Source: Atherinomorus stipes (Eukaryota; Chordata; Actinopteri; Atheriniformes; Atherinidae). Taken from it: a DNA stretch of 64,000 nt. The stretch lies in contig JALJCO010001073.1 in NCBI GenBank assembly GCA_023101725.1, positions 62,001 to 126,000 on the forward strand. Reading direction: 5' to 3'. Below, piece by piece: positions 10,223 to 21,570 of this stretch (its first letter is position 1; each line of letters begins with the position of its first letter). A model generated the notes under the pieces. It was not told the origin of the DNA. It was given only the letters and a program-made list of their open reading frames with translations, and did not search any database. The translations under genes were made by a program, and so were the position numbers.

Positions 10223-11276
10223 GGTATAAAGTACTGCAGAGTAGTCAATGTGACCTTAAGCTGTAACTGCTGTTTGGTCTGCATTACACAAACTGTGGTT
10301 CACTTCCATGGATAGTTCGATTTGTTTAGTGCAATGTGAACACTGCACTCTGATACAGAGCAAAGACGCGGACTCTGAAAGCTGGGGGTCTTGGTTCACT
10401 TGAAAATGAACAATCCTGTGGACTAAAAAGGAAATGACTTATTCCAAATGCAATAAAGCATCAAGAAGAAGAGGAGGAAGAAAGTCATGTAGACTGTTGT
10501 TTGGGTAGGAGGAAAAACAAAGCTACCAGCGTATGTTTGAAAAAAACAAAACAATGAAAAAAAAGGAGTAACGATAAGATGCATTGTGTGGCTCCACTAT
10601 TTATCGTTTGCTTGTGGTGAAGGAGACGGTGGAAGTGGAAAGATGTCATCTTTTGCTCCTTCCCAATCAAAGAACCCAGTTTTCTTCTTTCTGCTTTTCA
10701 TGATTGATCAGTGGTTGGGGAATATCGCCCCATACCTAGCAGTTGTTTAAACACTGACATTGTCCAGGCAATTTGGTCTGCCTCAGTTAAGTGCAGTTTG
10801 AATGCAAACGGAACCAAAGGAAGGTGTAAAAAAAGTTTTTAGAAGCCCCCGCATAATCGAGTTCCCCAGACTATCCAGGTGTGAATCCACCATCAGTTCA
10901 CAGAATCAGAAGCTAGCTAACTGGTGAGCTAAGGCTAAAAGCTACTCATAACTGGGCAATCAGAGGAACAAATCTTTTACAGTTTGAAAAAAATCAGTGT
11001 AAAACCCAAAAAACCCTTCAAAGCAGTTGAAGTGACAGCTATGTTTTCACATTGCATCACATTGCACATTTCACTTCTGCATCAAGTATACTCGATAGCT
11101 GTGTGCACAGCAGAATGTCCTAAAATTAATGTGTGTGCATTAATGTTGGTGTAAGAGTAGCATTAATGTGTAAAACTAAGATTGGTGCCTCAAATCCTCA
11201 GCTGAAACTAAAAAGCTGGAGGACACTGGAGTCAGATGTCACTCATTGATATGTCTGCCAGATGTACTGCCTAGAC

Positions 11277-11352
11277 AGATAGACAGACAAAGACAGACAG
11301 ACGGACAGAGTAAATAAATAAACAAACAAATAAATAAATAGAAAAATAAAAA
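11277..11352. repeat. (GACA)n followed by (AAAT)n simple repeats
   Basis: There are imperfect GACA/GATA units, then repeated AAAT/AAAC units. Confidence 0.9.
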
Positions 11353-11438
11353 GTAAGCAGTGGACTAGGACAACCAACAGTATCACAATCCTGATAGCAA
11401 AGATGATTCTGCACTGTGGAGAAAGATGGATTTAGGAC

Positions 11439-11460
11439 TATATATATATATATATATATA
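11439..11460. repeat. (TA)n microsatellite
   Basis: A pure TA run. Confidence 0.95.
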
Positions 11461-13089
11461 CAGTATATATGTCAATCCAAGCCTATTTTCCTCTCAATCT
11501 GTAAAATGTAGTTAACACCCAGTTATATAAGCAGCATAAAGATAAATAAATATAGTCAAGTACCATGAAATTGGTATAAGTTTGAAAAATGCAGTGATTT
11601 ATAGTTCTGGTCATACTTCCCAGCACTACAGTACATCTAGCTGCTGATCCTTATTCATTACATGAACATTTGTATTTTACATTTTCAAAAATGTAACCTT
11701 GAATAAAAATATTAAAGAAAAAGCAAACTTATTAGCAGTCTGAAAGGATATGATGCCACAAGCTGAAATTATGTAAAGACCAATTGGTCAATGAGCCAAG
11801 TGGCACACTGTAACATTTTAAACATCCCTAAGGGATCTGTTATACAAGATAGGAACACAGACAAAAAATACCAAGATGCCACAAATGTTTTATGATGCCA
11901 ACACAAATCTGTCAGCTGAGCCAAAGAGCAGCAACCTGAGCTCCAGTGTGTGTGTGTGTACGCATGTGTGTGTGCCACAATTCCATGAATTCTACATAAA
12001 GTATGATACCTTAAACTGACTTCTGTTCCTCGAAATTTGAGCATTATGCAAACAGAATCTTTGCTCCATTATTCCTTGCAAGTGTTTTTGTTTTCAAACT
12101 GTTTTCTACAGTACAGTTTTCTCATTTCTGGTTGCACGCTACTCAACTTCACCATCGACCAAAACTGCATTACCAGAACAATTTTGATGGTGCCAAAACC
12201 ACACAGTTAGCTCGTCTTTTCATGTAACAAACATGTGAAAACACTGTGTAATTTGAGGTTTTTGTTTATACGATTATTTTTCCATGAAAGCAGATTGAAG
12301 AACAACAACATTATACATAGTCTTATGTGTTCATATCAGAGACAAAATCCCCATATAAATTTTGTGACCTCAACATGTGACCAGAGCTCTTGCTCAATTC
12401 ACAGCATTATATGAGAATTAGTGAGAGGTTTTTGTGGCAAGTCCAGACATTCTTCCATGGGATATGCCAGTATGACCACAGACTCCTGCAGCTGCTCTGC
12501 TGGATACAAGTTTTCACTTGCAGCAGCTCTCCAAACCAACAACCCAATGGTCAGACACCAGTACCTCTTAATCATCTGCCACCCCCTCCCTTCTCTGTTA
12601 TTCTGCAGTAATGATGGCTTTGGGGACTAATGAGTCTAAATTCCTTTGGAATTGACTACTGGTACAGTCAGCAGGATACAGAGGACACAGCAGCCTCATT
12701 TTTATATTGTTTATCCCTCTGAATTTTAAAGCTTATGGTGGCTTCTGTTTGTTAAGCCTTTAGCTATTAGACCCCACACTGCACATATATTGAATCATAA
12801 TGATTTAGATAATAAGTTGTGAGCATTGTACGACTATTTTGCATCCTTATTTCTCCTCATTTGCAATGGAAGAAACTCAATGCAGTACACTATCCCAGCC
12901 TTGACTGGAGAGTCCTTTATATTGCCAATAAAGGTAATTGCATAAGGCGACATTTCAGAGAGCATTAAAATAGCTGTAAGGAATTATTATGAAAGTCACA
13001 TTTTTTGCAGTTTTACATGTGCCTTTATAACGTGACCTCCTATGGCTATGTTAGTGTGTTTATTTTGATGTAATCACTGAGATGCCCTT

Positions 13090-13215
13090 TCATTCAGCTG
13101 AGGGGCAGCAGTGACTCACAGGAGGCCAAATGTTCTATAAATAAGAGCGTTCAAGTGCGCCTTTGGCAGCCAGACTGCGGTCACGCTAGCCACAGTTTAC
13201 GAACGTGAGTTTGTT
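13090..13215 (+). promoter_or_regulatory. Candidate core promoter with TATA/MEF2-like box
   Basis: CTATAAATAA (13134-13143) fits both a TATA box and the MEF2 consensus. Upstream within 50 bp are the E-box CAGCTG and an AP-1-like TGACTCA. About 70 bp downstream, 'acgaac|gtgagttt' resembles a 5' splice site, as expected for a short non-coding first exon. This is a pattern match only. No coding exon on this strand could be linked to it. Confidence 0.25.
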
Positions 13216-15315
13216 CACAGCAGCGGCTGATGTCACACATATACCGGCCAGAACAAAACTTTTGGAAAAAAGCATTTGCTTTATTTCCTTCTTTCGAATA
13301 CTATCATACTATCAAATCACAACATCGTCATAGAAATGTGACATACCGAAATATGGATCATCGCACATTAAATAGCTGGGGTAGAACATGTGTCATTTGT
13401 GTTAACAGAGTTTTTAGTCAATCATGGAACAATTGTGGCGTCTTAGAGGCAACTGCAGCTGCATCGCTCCCTGAAGATTTTAATAATCATGTGACCCGAT
13501 GACGTTCAGTGATGCTGTCGGTTAAAGTCAGACAAGATCATGTTCATCAGTATGCATCGCATGAAATAAACACATTTGAGGATTGCATAAAGTCAAGCTT
13601 TCAGGCCACAGTCATACCAATGACCCATATGGGTATTTGTGTGCACATTGCATCTGATTTTATATGGCATTTTATTAACCTTTTACTGACAGTTTGATGC
13701 TAATCTAACCTTAAACATGTGTCAGACTGACTGCTTCTTGGCTTGCAGAGGCATATATGACAAGTTGCTTTACAAACATTTAAAAGCTTAAAGATGCAGA
13801 AAAAAAAATCGGAGTAAATGATTATATCTGTGCCCTGTCACAACTGCAGACCTGAGCAGTCAGTGTGCGCTCCAGGATTCATCTTAAGTTAGCCTCACAA
13901 TGGCTTCTGGTAGTTAACATAATTTTATGTACTAAAGAGCAAAGTTTCTTAGAGTGGCCACGGCCCAGTTAGACTGTGAGTTAGATGTGGCTGTTCCACT
14001 GGTTCAGGAAGAGACTTCATGTTCTTGCCAGAGAGTTTTAGTGAATTTGGTGAACTGAAGCGAACGTTTTGAGCTCAAGGATGTGTGAAGGCTCTGGGGT
14101 AAGTAGCCTGGTATTTTTAAATGGCTCCACTCCCTTTTAGTGTTAAGTGCTGTTAAAATATTTTGTTTGAGAAAAAAGCCACAGGTTTAAAACATTTTTC
14201 ACTTTCCACATCATGCTGCAAGCTATTCTAAAAATAGGGAACTAATCTTTGCAAGTTATCTTCCCCACAGTGAAAAGAACTGTTAACTGCTGCCAAAATT
14301 CCTGTTAGGCTTCTTCAAAGGAAAATTAAATGTTAGATTTTAAAATCTATGCAGTTTTTTTTTTTGTTTGTTTTTTTAATAGCCTTGTATACCAGCCTGA
14401 CTAATGCCATGTATGAGATACACGGCAAGTCAGTCCACTCCAAAAGTTACAAATGCTTTCAGGCTTTGATTAGGTTTTACAGTTAGCGTTGGATTTTTGT
14501 TGCAGTGTGTTGTCTAGTTTCTGAAGCCTGTTCCGGAAAGCGGGTTATGTCGAAACTGAGTGGGGGGAACTCGGGGTTTTCTATTCCAGTGAGTGACATC
14601 TTATCCTGAGTCTGTTACCATGGTAACTGACTCTGTGAAGTAAACCTCCTTGCTGGCAGGTCCACCATAAAAAACCCCGTCTTTTCCCATGTGAAGAGGT
14701 GTCAGACACAGGTTGTCCGTCTAACATGATTCCAGAGATTTAGACGCTGAATTAATACACAATGATTTATAGAGATTTTTCAGAACTCTATGTGATAGAA
14801 TTTCTTTATCAATAGCTCATCAAATGGTACCATTTTGTACTCAGATTACCCGGCCATAAATATCCAATGTGACATGCCATTAATATTAGATAATGTCATT
14901 GCAAGACTTGTACTTCATGTCGTGATGTGATGCTTTCTAATTTTCCTTTGCAAATGAAACTTTTTTTTAAAATAACAAAATATTTGAGACATCAGTATGC
15001 TGAGTCATCAGGGAAGCCCTCATGCACGTCTGAAATCATAATTCCATAAATGTGATGGTATCTACTGTTTACTGTCTACTGTACATCTCTGGATTCCAGC
15101 AGATGGTGTCTCCTTAACACCCTCTTCTTCCTCATTCTGCATCAGCATATTTCAGACTGACATTTTTGACAAAATCTGAAAGTCTAAAAATCTGGGTATT
15201 GAGAAGGGACTTTTAAAGGGTTATTTTGACTTTAAAGTGTTGCCAACATAAAAAAAACGCATGGGAGGCTAAGCTGACATAATAAGCCAGCTAGTCCAAT
15301 GACCGAGATACCAAT
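13216..15315. other. Unclassified stretch with one probable repeat fragment
   Basis: I see no convincing gene. The 90-codon ORF at 13230-13502 matches nothing I know. The segment 14523-14700 (from 'gcctgttccggaaag' to the GTTACCATGGTAAC palindrome and beyond) resembles a common fish dispersed repeat, but its ends are not defined. Confidence 0.4.
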
Positions 15316-15321
15316 TTTGGG

Positions 15322-15420
15322 GGAGTGGGTTGCCTAGTGGTAATGTCGGGGGCTTTGGGGCGGAGGACCCGGGTTCAAGCCCCCATCACGCCACTCAGGT
15401 ATAAACCACTAGGCCACTCC
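15322..15420 (+). mobile_element. tRNA-like SINE head or foldback joined to a Tc1 fragment
   Basis: The segment has an A-box-like 'ttgcctagtgg' (15330-15340) and a B-box 'gggttcaagcccc' (15371-15383) at tRNA-like spacing. Its outer parts (agtgg..tgcctagtggt and accactaggccact) are inverted copies. It abuts Tc1 sequence directly at about 15420. It is probably a tRNA-derived SINE 5' region. Confidence 0.5.
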
Positions 15421-16425
15421 AAAGTCCTCATTTTGTTTTTGTTTTTTTTAAGTGTGGACTTGCTGGTGTGTTCTGGATCATTGTCCTGCCGCAGAACCCA
15501 AGTGCGCTTCAGCTTGAGGTCACGAACAGATGGCCTGACATTCTCCTTCAGGATTCTTTGGTAGACAGCAGAATTCATGGTTCCATTTACCACAGCAAGT
15601 CTTCAAGGTCCTGAAGCAGCTAAACAGCCCCAGACCATCACACTACCACCACCATATTTTACTGTTGGTATGATCCTTTTCTGAAATGCCGTGTTACTTT
15701 TACGCCAGATGTAATGGGACCTACACCTTCTAAAAAGTTCAACTTTTGTCTCGTCAGTCCACAGAGAATTTTCCCAAAAGTCTTGGGGATCATCAAGATG
15801 CTTTCTGGCAAAACTGAGACGAGCCTTTATGTTCTTTTTGCTCAGCAGGGGTTTTGGTCTTGGAACTCTGCCATGCAGACCATTTTTGCCCAGTCTCTTT
15901 CTTATCGTGAAGTCATGAACACTGACCTTAATTGAGGCAAGTGAGGCCTGCAGTCCTTTGGATGTTGTTCTGGGGTCTTTTGTGATCTCCTGGATGAGTT
16001 GTCGCTGTGCTCTAGGGGTAATTTTGGTCAACCGGCCACTTCTGGGAAGGTTCACCACTGTTCCATGTTTTCACCATTTGTGGATTATGGCTTTTATTGT
16101 GGTTCTCTGGAGTCCCAAAGCTTTAGAAATGGATTTGGAACCTTTTCCAGACTGATAGATGTCAATTACTTTTTCTCATTTGTGCCTGATTTTTTGGATT
16201 GCAGCATGATGTCTCGCTTTTGAGGATCTACTTCACTTTGTCAGGCAGGTCCTATTTTAGTGATTTCTTGATTGAGAACAGGTGTGGCAGTGATCAGGCC
16301 TGGGTGTGACTAGAAAAATTGAACTCTGCTTTCCAAAGATGTGATAAACCACAGTTAACTTGTGTTTTGACGGGAGGGCAATCACTTTTTCACACAGGGC
16401 CATGTAGGTTTGGACATATTTATAT
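15421..16425 (-). mobile_element. Tc1-like transposon, copy 1, truncated
   Basis: It is colinear with the interior and one end of the Tc1 at 18174-19446, including the subterminal 'cactttttcacacaggg' motif near 16385. The side holding the transposase C-terminus and the other inverted end is missing at the junction with the tRNA-like segment. A small internal deletion lies just inside the junction. Confidence 0.85.
15425..16150 (-). pseudogene. Tc1/mariner transposase, N-terminus to second catalytic Asp
   Basis: This is a Tc1-family DDE transposase that cuts and pastes at TA dinucleotides. The helix-turn-helix part starts upstream of 16058 (LGLQRTTIKAIIHKW in the frame before it). The ORF 16058-15603 covers the second DNA-binding domain (TKITPRAQRQLIQEITKD) and the first catalytic Asp in LWTDETKVELF. 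A stop follows YGGGSVMVWGCLAASGP. The frame then resumes at 15593 with NGTMNSAVYQRILKENVRPS and the second catalytic Asp in LRQDNDPEHTSKS. The region with the third acidic residue is lost at the truncation, so the copy cannot be active. Confidence 0.88.
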
Positions 16426-16429
16426 AATT

Positions 16430-18170
16430 TTTAAGCTCAATCTTTTCCTAAACCTAACTAAGAAAAATAATAGCCTTAATGTAACCAAGTAGTTGTTGTG
16501 ATTACACATGCCAAATTTAAAGAAAAGCAAAGAGTAAAACCCTGAAACCAAATCTCTTGTTTAGCTTTCTGTGCTGCCACCTGATGAGCATTGTGTCACT
16601 TATTTATAAGCAAACATTCCGGAATGAGACTGTCTGTTTGTTGTTGCCATCTGTTGCTGTGTCTCATACACTGAAGCCAAGAAACACCTTGTAGGCATGT
16701 CAGGAAAGAAGGCTGTATTTGATGGAATGAGAATGACAAATGGTGAATTTTTGTAATTAGCCAAACAAGCTGACTAAAGTAGTAACTTCCTCCTCAAAAT
16801 GTTTCTCCTTTTCAGCACAAACACTTGGGGAAGATACTTACTGCCAGTTTGTGTTCAGTCCAGAAAGTCTGTCAGCTCCACTTCAGAAGCTGGTCGAGCT
16901 TGCTTGTACTGTCAGCTGGACAAATTAATAATTCATAACTGAAGTCTGTTTCTCTTGCAAAAAGGAAGGAAAAAATACTGTGATTAATATGGGAAAAGTT
17001 TAGTCAGAATACTAAAAATAAATGAACTAAAAAAACAGACATACTCTGTGTTCTATACTACTACTCTACATCATCAAGCTGTGACAAACGAAATAGGCAG
17101 TTGTTTTGCATTTCATTGATAAGTTTTAGCAGATTTACACCTCAGAGGTGCTACTGGATAGTCATACTAATGTGCTGTAAACTGTGAGGAAGCTAAACTG
17201 TAAACAAGCATGTTTTTTGTTTTGGTTTTCAGTGTGGAATTTTTTTAGCTGAAAAACAAGTTTATATTGTTTCAAATGTAGGTCAAGTTTGCACTGTACA
17301 TTGTATGATGATGGGGACAGACAACGGAATTGGAAGCAGTCTAGCCTGGGGCATCAAACTATTCAGAAATTCTAATGCATGTTATTTCAAGACCTGCTGA
17401 GTCATGGGCAGTTCCCATAGAGTCAGGCGGCCTTTATTGTATAGTTGTTTTCATTCTATAGACGGTGATATCAACTGATTTGACAATTAGAAAACAAAAA
17501 TGCTGCTGATCCAATGTTTTGATTGGAATTAAATATTGAAATTCAATGACAATTTGGCAAAAATCCTATTTAAGATTAAAGATTTAACATTTTCTTGTAA
17601 ACCTAAAGAGACAAACTGAAGGGCCCAAGTATGTATGTATATTTGTGTGTATATATTTAAGTATTGATAGTCTTGTGCATGTTACTTTAAAGAAAGTGAT
17701 TAATAATAGTTATTACTTCTTTCAAAAAGTATCTGTGCAAGAGGTTACAAAGTTATAGCATTTTAAAAATGACTAATCACTTGGAAAAGTATTATTCTTC
17801 ACTTTTTTAATGTTCTCTTTGACGGAACTTTGAATTCATCTCTTTGTTAAATATTTATAATAACATTAAGTCTGACTACTGACTTAAATTAAACTTAAGA
17901 GAATAAATATCTAAGAAAATTATTGTGTATCTGCGTCTTCACCATTATTTATTAACTGAATCCATGAAGGCTGTGTCCGACAAATAATTCGGGGACAATT
18001 TCTTGACTCAAACATACAACACCTCTTTACAGTATTCTTAGCTTGTACCTGGTCACAATAGATCAAGAACAATCTTGTGCCTATCTATGCAATTAATCGT
18101 GATTAATCCAAACATTTCATGCGATTAATTGCAATAAAAAATTGTAACAGTGTCCCAGCACTTTATATAC
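16430..18170. other. Unclassified AT-rich non-coding stretch
   Basis: I see no gene, exon or element ends here. Confidence 0.5.
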
Positions 18171-18392
18171 ATACAGCTGTGTGAAAAAGTTCTTGCCCCC
18201 TTCCTAATTTCTTACTCTTTTGCATGTTAGTCACACTTAAATGTTTCAGATCATCAAACAAATTTTAGTGTGAGACAAAGATAACACAAGTAAACAGAAA
18301 ATGCTGTTTTTAAATGAAGATTTTTTTTTTTAAGGGGGGAAAAAAATCCAAACCTCCATGGTCCTGTGTGAAAAAGTGATTGCCCCCTAAAC

Positions 18393-19225
18393 CTAATAAC
18401 TGGTTGGGCCACCCATAGCAGCAACAACTGCAATCAAGCGTTTGTGATAACTGGCAATGAGTCTTCTACAGCGCTGTGGAGGAATTTTGTTCCACTCATC
18501 TTTGCAGAATTGTTGTAATTCAGCCACATTGGAGGGCTTTCCAGCATGAACCACCTTTTTAAGGTCATGCCACAGCATCTCAATGGGATTCAGGTGGGGA
18601 CTTTGACTAGGTCAATCCAAAGTCTTCATTTTGTTGTTCTTTAGCCATTCAGAGGTGGACTTGCTGGTGTGTTTTGGATTATTGTCCTGCTGCAGAACCT
18701 AAGTGCACTTCAGCTTGAAGTCATGAACAGATGGCCGGACATTGTCCTTCAGGATTCTTTGGTAGACAGCAGAATTCATGGTTCCATTTACCACAGCAAG
18801 TCTTCAAGGTCCTGAAGCAGCTAAACAGCCCCAGACCATCACACTAAAACCACCATATTTTACTGTTGGTATGATCCTTTTCTGAAATGCCGTGTTACTT
18901 TTACGTCTCGTCAGTCCACAGAGTATTTTCCCAAAAGTCTTGGGGATCATTAAGAGCGCTCTGGCTAAACTGAGACGAGCCTTTATGTTCTTTTTACTCA
19001 GCAGGGGTTTTGGTCTTGAAACTCTGCCATGCAGGCCATTTTTGCAGTCTCTTTCTGATGGTGGAGTCATGAACACTGACCTTAATTGAGGCAAGTGGGG
19101 CCTGCAGTTCTTTCGATGTTGTTCTGGGGTCTTTTGTGACCTCTTGGATAAGTCGTCGCTGTGCTCTTGGGGTAATTTTGGTCGGCTGTCCACGGACGGT
19201 TCCCCTCTGTTCCAGCAATCACTTT
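18393..19225 (-). pseudogene. Tc1/mariner transposase, degenerate
   Basis: The fragments together span the transposase from its DNA-binding region to its C-terminus. The C-terminal ORF (18578-18393) begins in MLWHDLKK, just after the third catalytic Glu of the NPIE motif (read in the DNA near 18580), and ends GGPTSY, the normal family end. The middle keeps the QQDND-type second Asp in broken frames. The N-terminal ORF keeps TKITPRAQRRLIQEVTKD. A deletion removes the residues after the first Asp (WTDET), and several frameshifts are present. The nearby copy 1 shows what the missing parts look like. Confidence 0.85.
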
Positions 19226-19252
19226 TTTACACAGGACCATGGAGGTTTGGAT

Positions 19253-19257
19253 CCCCC

Positions 19258-19288
<31 letters not shown>

Positions 19289-19290
19289 AC
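19253..19290. repeat. Poly-C then (CA)n
   Basis: About 22 C residues followed by CA units, inside the right inverted repeat of the Tc1. Confidence 0.95.
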
Positions 19291-19493
19291 TAATAAAAAT
19301 CTTCTTTCAAAAACTGCATTTTCTGTTTACTTGTGTTATCTTTGACTCACATTAAAATTTGTTTGATGATCTGAAACATTTAAGTGTGACTAACATGCAA
19401 AAGAGTAAGAAATTAGGAAGGGGGCAAGAACTTTTTCACACAGCTGTATACATACACATATATATATATATATATATACACTGTAAAGAATTT

Positions 19494-19558
19494 CACTGTA
19501 AAATAACAGTAAATTACTGGCAGCAGGGACGCCAGTAATTTACTGTTATTTTACAGTG
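19494..19558. repeat. Perfect 28-bp hairpin in the CACTG element left end
   Basis: Arms 19494-19521 and 19531-19558 are exactly complementary with a 9-nt loop. Both arms begin with CACTG at their outer edge, so the hairpin itself looks like a miniature copy of the element's ends. Confidence 0.95.
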
Positions 19559-20441
19559 CACCTACTGTAAAAAATTTTAACAGTATAGTACTGTATTTTG
19601 AATTACAGTATATTACTGTAGGATAACATTGGGTGGTGTAGTAATTTTACAGCACATTTACTGTATTTTGGAGTACAGTACATGTCAGTAGAATAATTGT
19701 GTTATGGTATATTTTACAGTACACAGCAGTTTATTCTCAATGCTTAATACATCTGCTAATTTGCATTAATTTCCTATAAATCCCCACAAATGAACTTATA
19801 ACATCATACAGGGCTTTTGAAATTCTGGACTGAACAGCAAGTCAGTCTGGACCATTTTCCATTTATTCCCCCTTTTATCGTGACAGCAGGTAACATCCTC
19901 AAGTCCTAATATGCAAGTAATGACTTTTCTTGTATTTTTCTTAAATTGTGTACCTTATTGTGCTTTTGCTTTGCTTTGTGCTAGCTGAAGAAAAGAATCA
20001 AGAGTCAAGAACTGACAGTTTATGGAGCTCTCCCACTAACACCATTTTCCAAAATAATCATAAGATTTAATGTTGATTAAATGTTATTGCCAGTCATTCC
20101 TGAACTCTGACCTTGAATAAAAAAGTAAAGACAAAAGTAAGGTAACGAAGATGCTACTTCTGCACATAGCAATTGAGCTGGCAACTCCAGAGCTAATGCT
20201 AACAGTGAAGAATCATGACATTGACATGGTAATCAGATGTAAATATTTATTTTTGGGACCCATCAAATTTATAAAACAATAATTCATATGCTATAAAAAA
20301 ATTGGGGATAAACTTAACACTTTTATTCTTCACCCCACTAGACGTTCTGTGGGTGTATTACTTTTTTACAAAAATATTGTTTTGATGAAAAAGTTGTAGC
20401 TATCACCTTTAAAATAGCTTCAAGAACAGTATAACGTTTAA

Positions 20442-21570
20442 TAGGGGATTATCACGCTTACCGGAAGTTCCAAGATTTTGGACACTTCCTCTTCCGGGCC
20501 ATGTTAACGACAGCCGTTCCTGCTCTGTTATACTGTTTAAATCGGATAAACTCCAAACATACTCAAGTTTTCATTCTAGACTGAAATGATACTAAGGAAG
20601 ATGTGAATCAAAGCGATCGATTCACCGCGGTGAAGGGCCGAACTTTATAATAAAACACACGTTTGTTTGTAGCCGGTGGGGCACAACACCGGCACTTCAC
20701 AGCATGCTAGCATTAGCCAGCTAGCGTTTACTGACGTGCTTAACATTGTGTGTCTTAAAACACACAAATATCTGAGAATCGGGTCTGTACCTCCCCGTTT
20801 CCAGTGGAACAACTGGGGACTGCCAAGAAAGGAGACGCTTTCAGATGCTTGTATGTTTTCAGCCGCACAAAGTTAGGCACGTTATCGAGCTGGCTAATGC
20901 TAACCTGCTAACACGACTGCGCAGTCTGCCGGCCACAAACAAACGTGTGTCGTTTTATTATAAAGTTCGGTCTTTCACCGCGGTGAATCGGTCGTTTTGA
21001 TCCACTTTTTCCTTAGCATCACTTCAGTCTGGAATGAAAATTGGCATTAGCGTTTATCCGATTAACAAAGTTTAACAGAGTAGTAGTCGGCGGACTATTG
21101 TTAGCAGGTTAGCATTAGCCAGCTTGATGACGTGCCTAACTTTGTGCGGCTGAAAACACACAAGCATCTGAAAACGTCTCCTTTCTTGGCAGTCCCCAGT
21201 TGTTTCACTGGAAACGGGAGGGTACAGACCCGATTTTCAGATGTTTGTGTGTTTTAAGACGCACAATGTTAAGCACGTCAGTAAACGCTAGCTGGCTAAT
21301 GCTAGCATGCTGTGAAGTGCCGGTGTTGTGCCCCATCGGCTACAAACAAACGTGTGTTTTATTATAAAGTTTGGCCCTTCACCGCGGCAAATCGATCGCT
21401 TTGATCCAGCTTTTGATCCAGTATCACTTCAGTCTAGAATGAAAACTTAAGTATGTTTGGAGTTTATACGATTTAAACAGTATAACAGAGCAGGAACGGC
21501 TGTCGTTAACATGGCCCGGAAGAGGAAGTGTCAAAATCCGGGAACTTCCGGTAAGCGTGATAATCCCCTA
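20442..21570. mobile_element. Long inverted-repeat (foldback) element, copy B
   Basis: It has perfect TTAA duplications (20438-20441 and 21571-21574) and termini TAGGGGATTATCACGC. The length is 1,129 bp, the same as copy A, and this copy keeps the two outer arms closely matched (the right end reads ggaacttccggtaagcgtga). The loop (about 20935-21090) again repeats part of the arm. There is no transposase; it must have been moved in trans. Confidence 0.92.

Larger units (their letters stand above)
10236..13080. other. Unclassified non-coding stretch with microsatellites
   Basis: I see no gene. It contains degenerate (GACA)n/(AAAT)n at 11277-11352, (TA)n at 11439-11460 and a TG run near 11946-11972. 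The part at about 10263-10880 has sequences like gggtcttggttcacttg seen inside the Harbinger-like element at 37348, so it may be a decayed MITE. Confidence 0.45.
18174..19446 (-). mobile_element. Tc1-like transposon, copy 2, TIR-complete
   Basis: TA duplications flank it (18172-18173 and 19447-19448). The ends CAGCTGTGTGAAAAAGTTC are inverted, and the inverted repeats run about 190 bp, of the long IR/DR type. The size (1,273 bp) is short of the usual ~1.5-1.6 kb because of internal deletions. A C-tract and a CA run have grown inside the right inverted repeat (19253-19290). Confidence 0.92.

Noticed and set aside
11277..11352. CRISPR-like or satellite array
   Set aside because: The units are 4-bp simple repeats, with no spacers.
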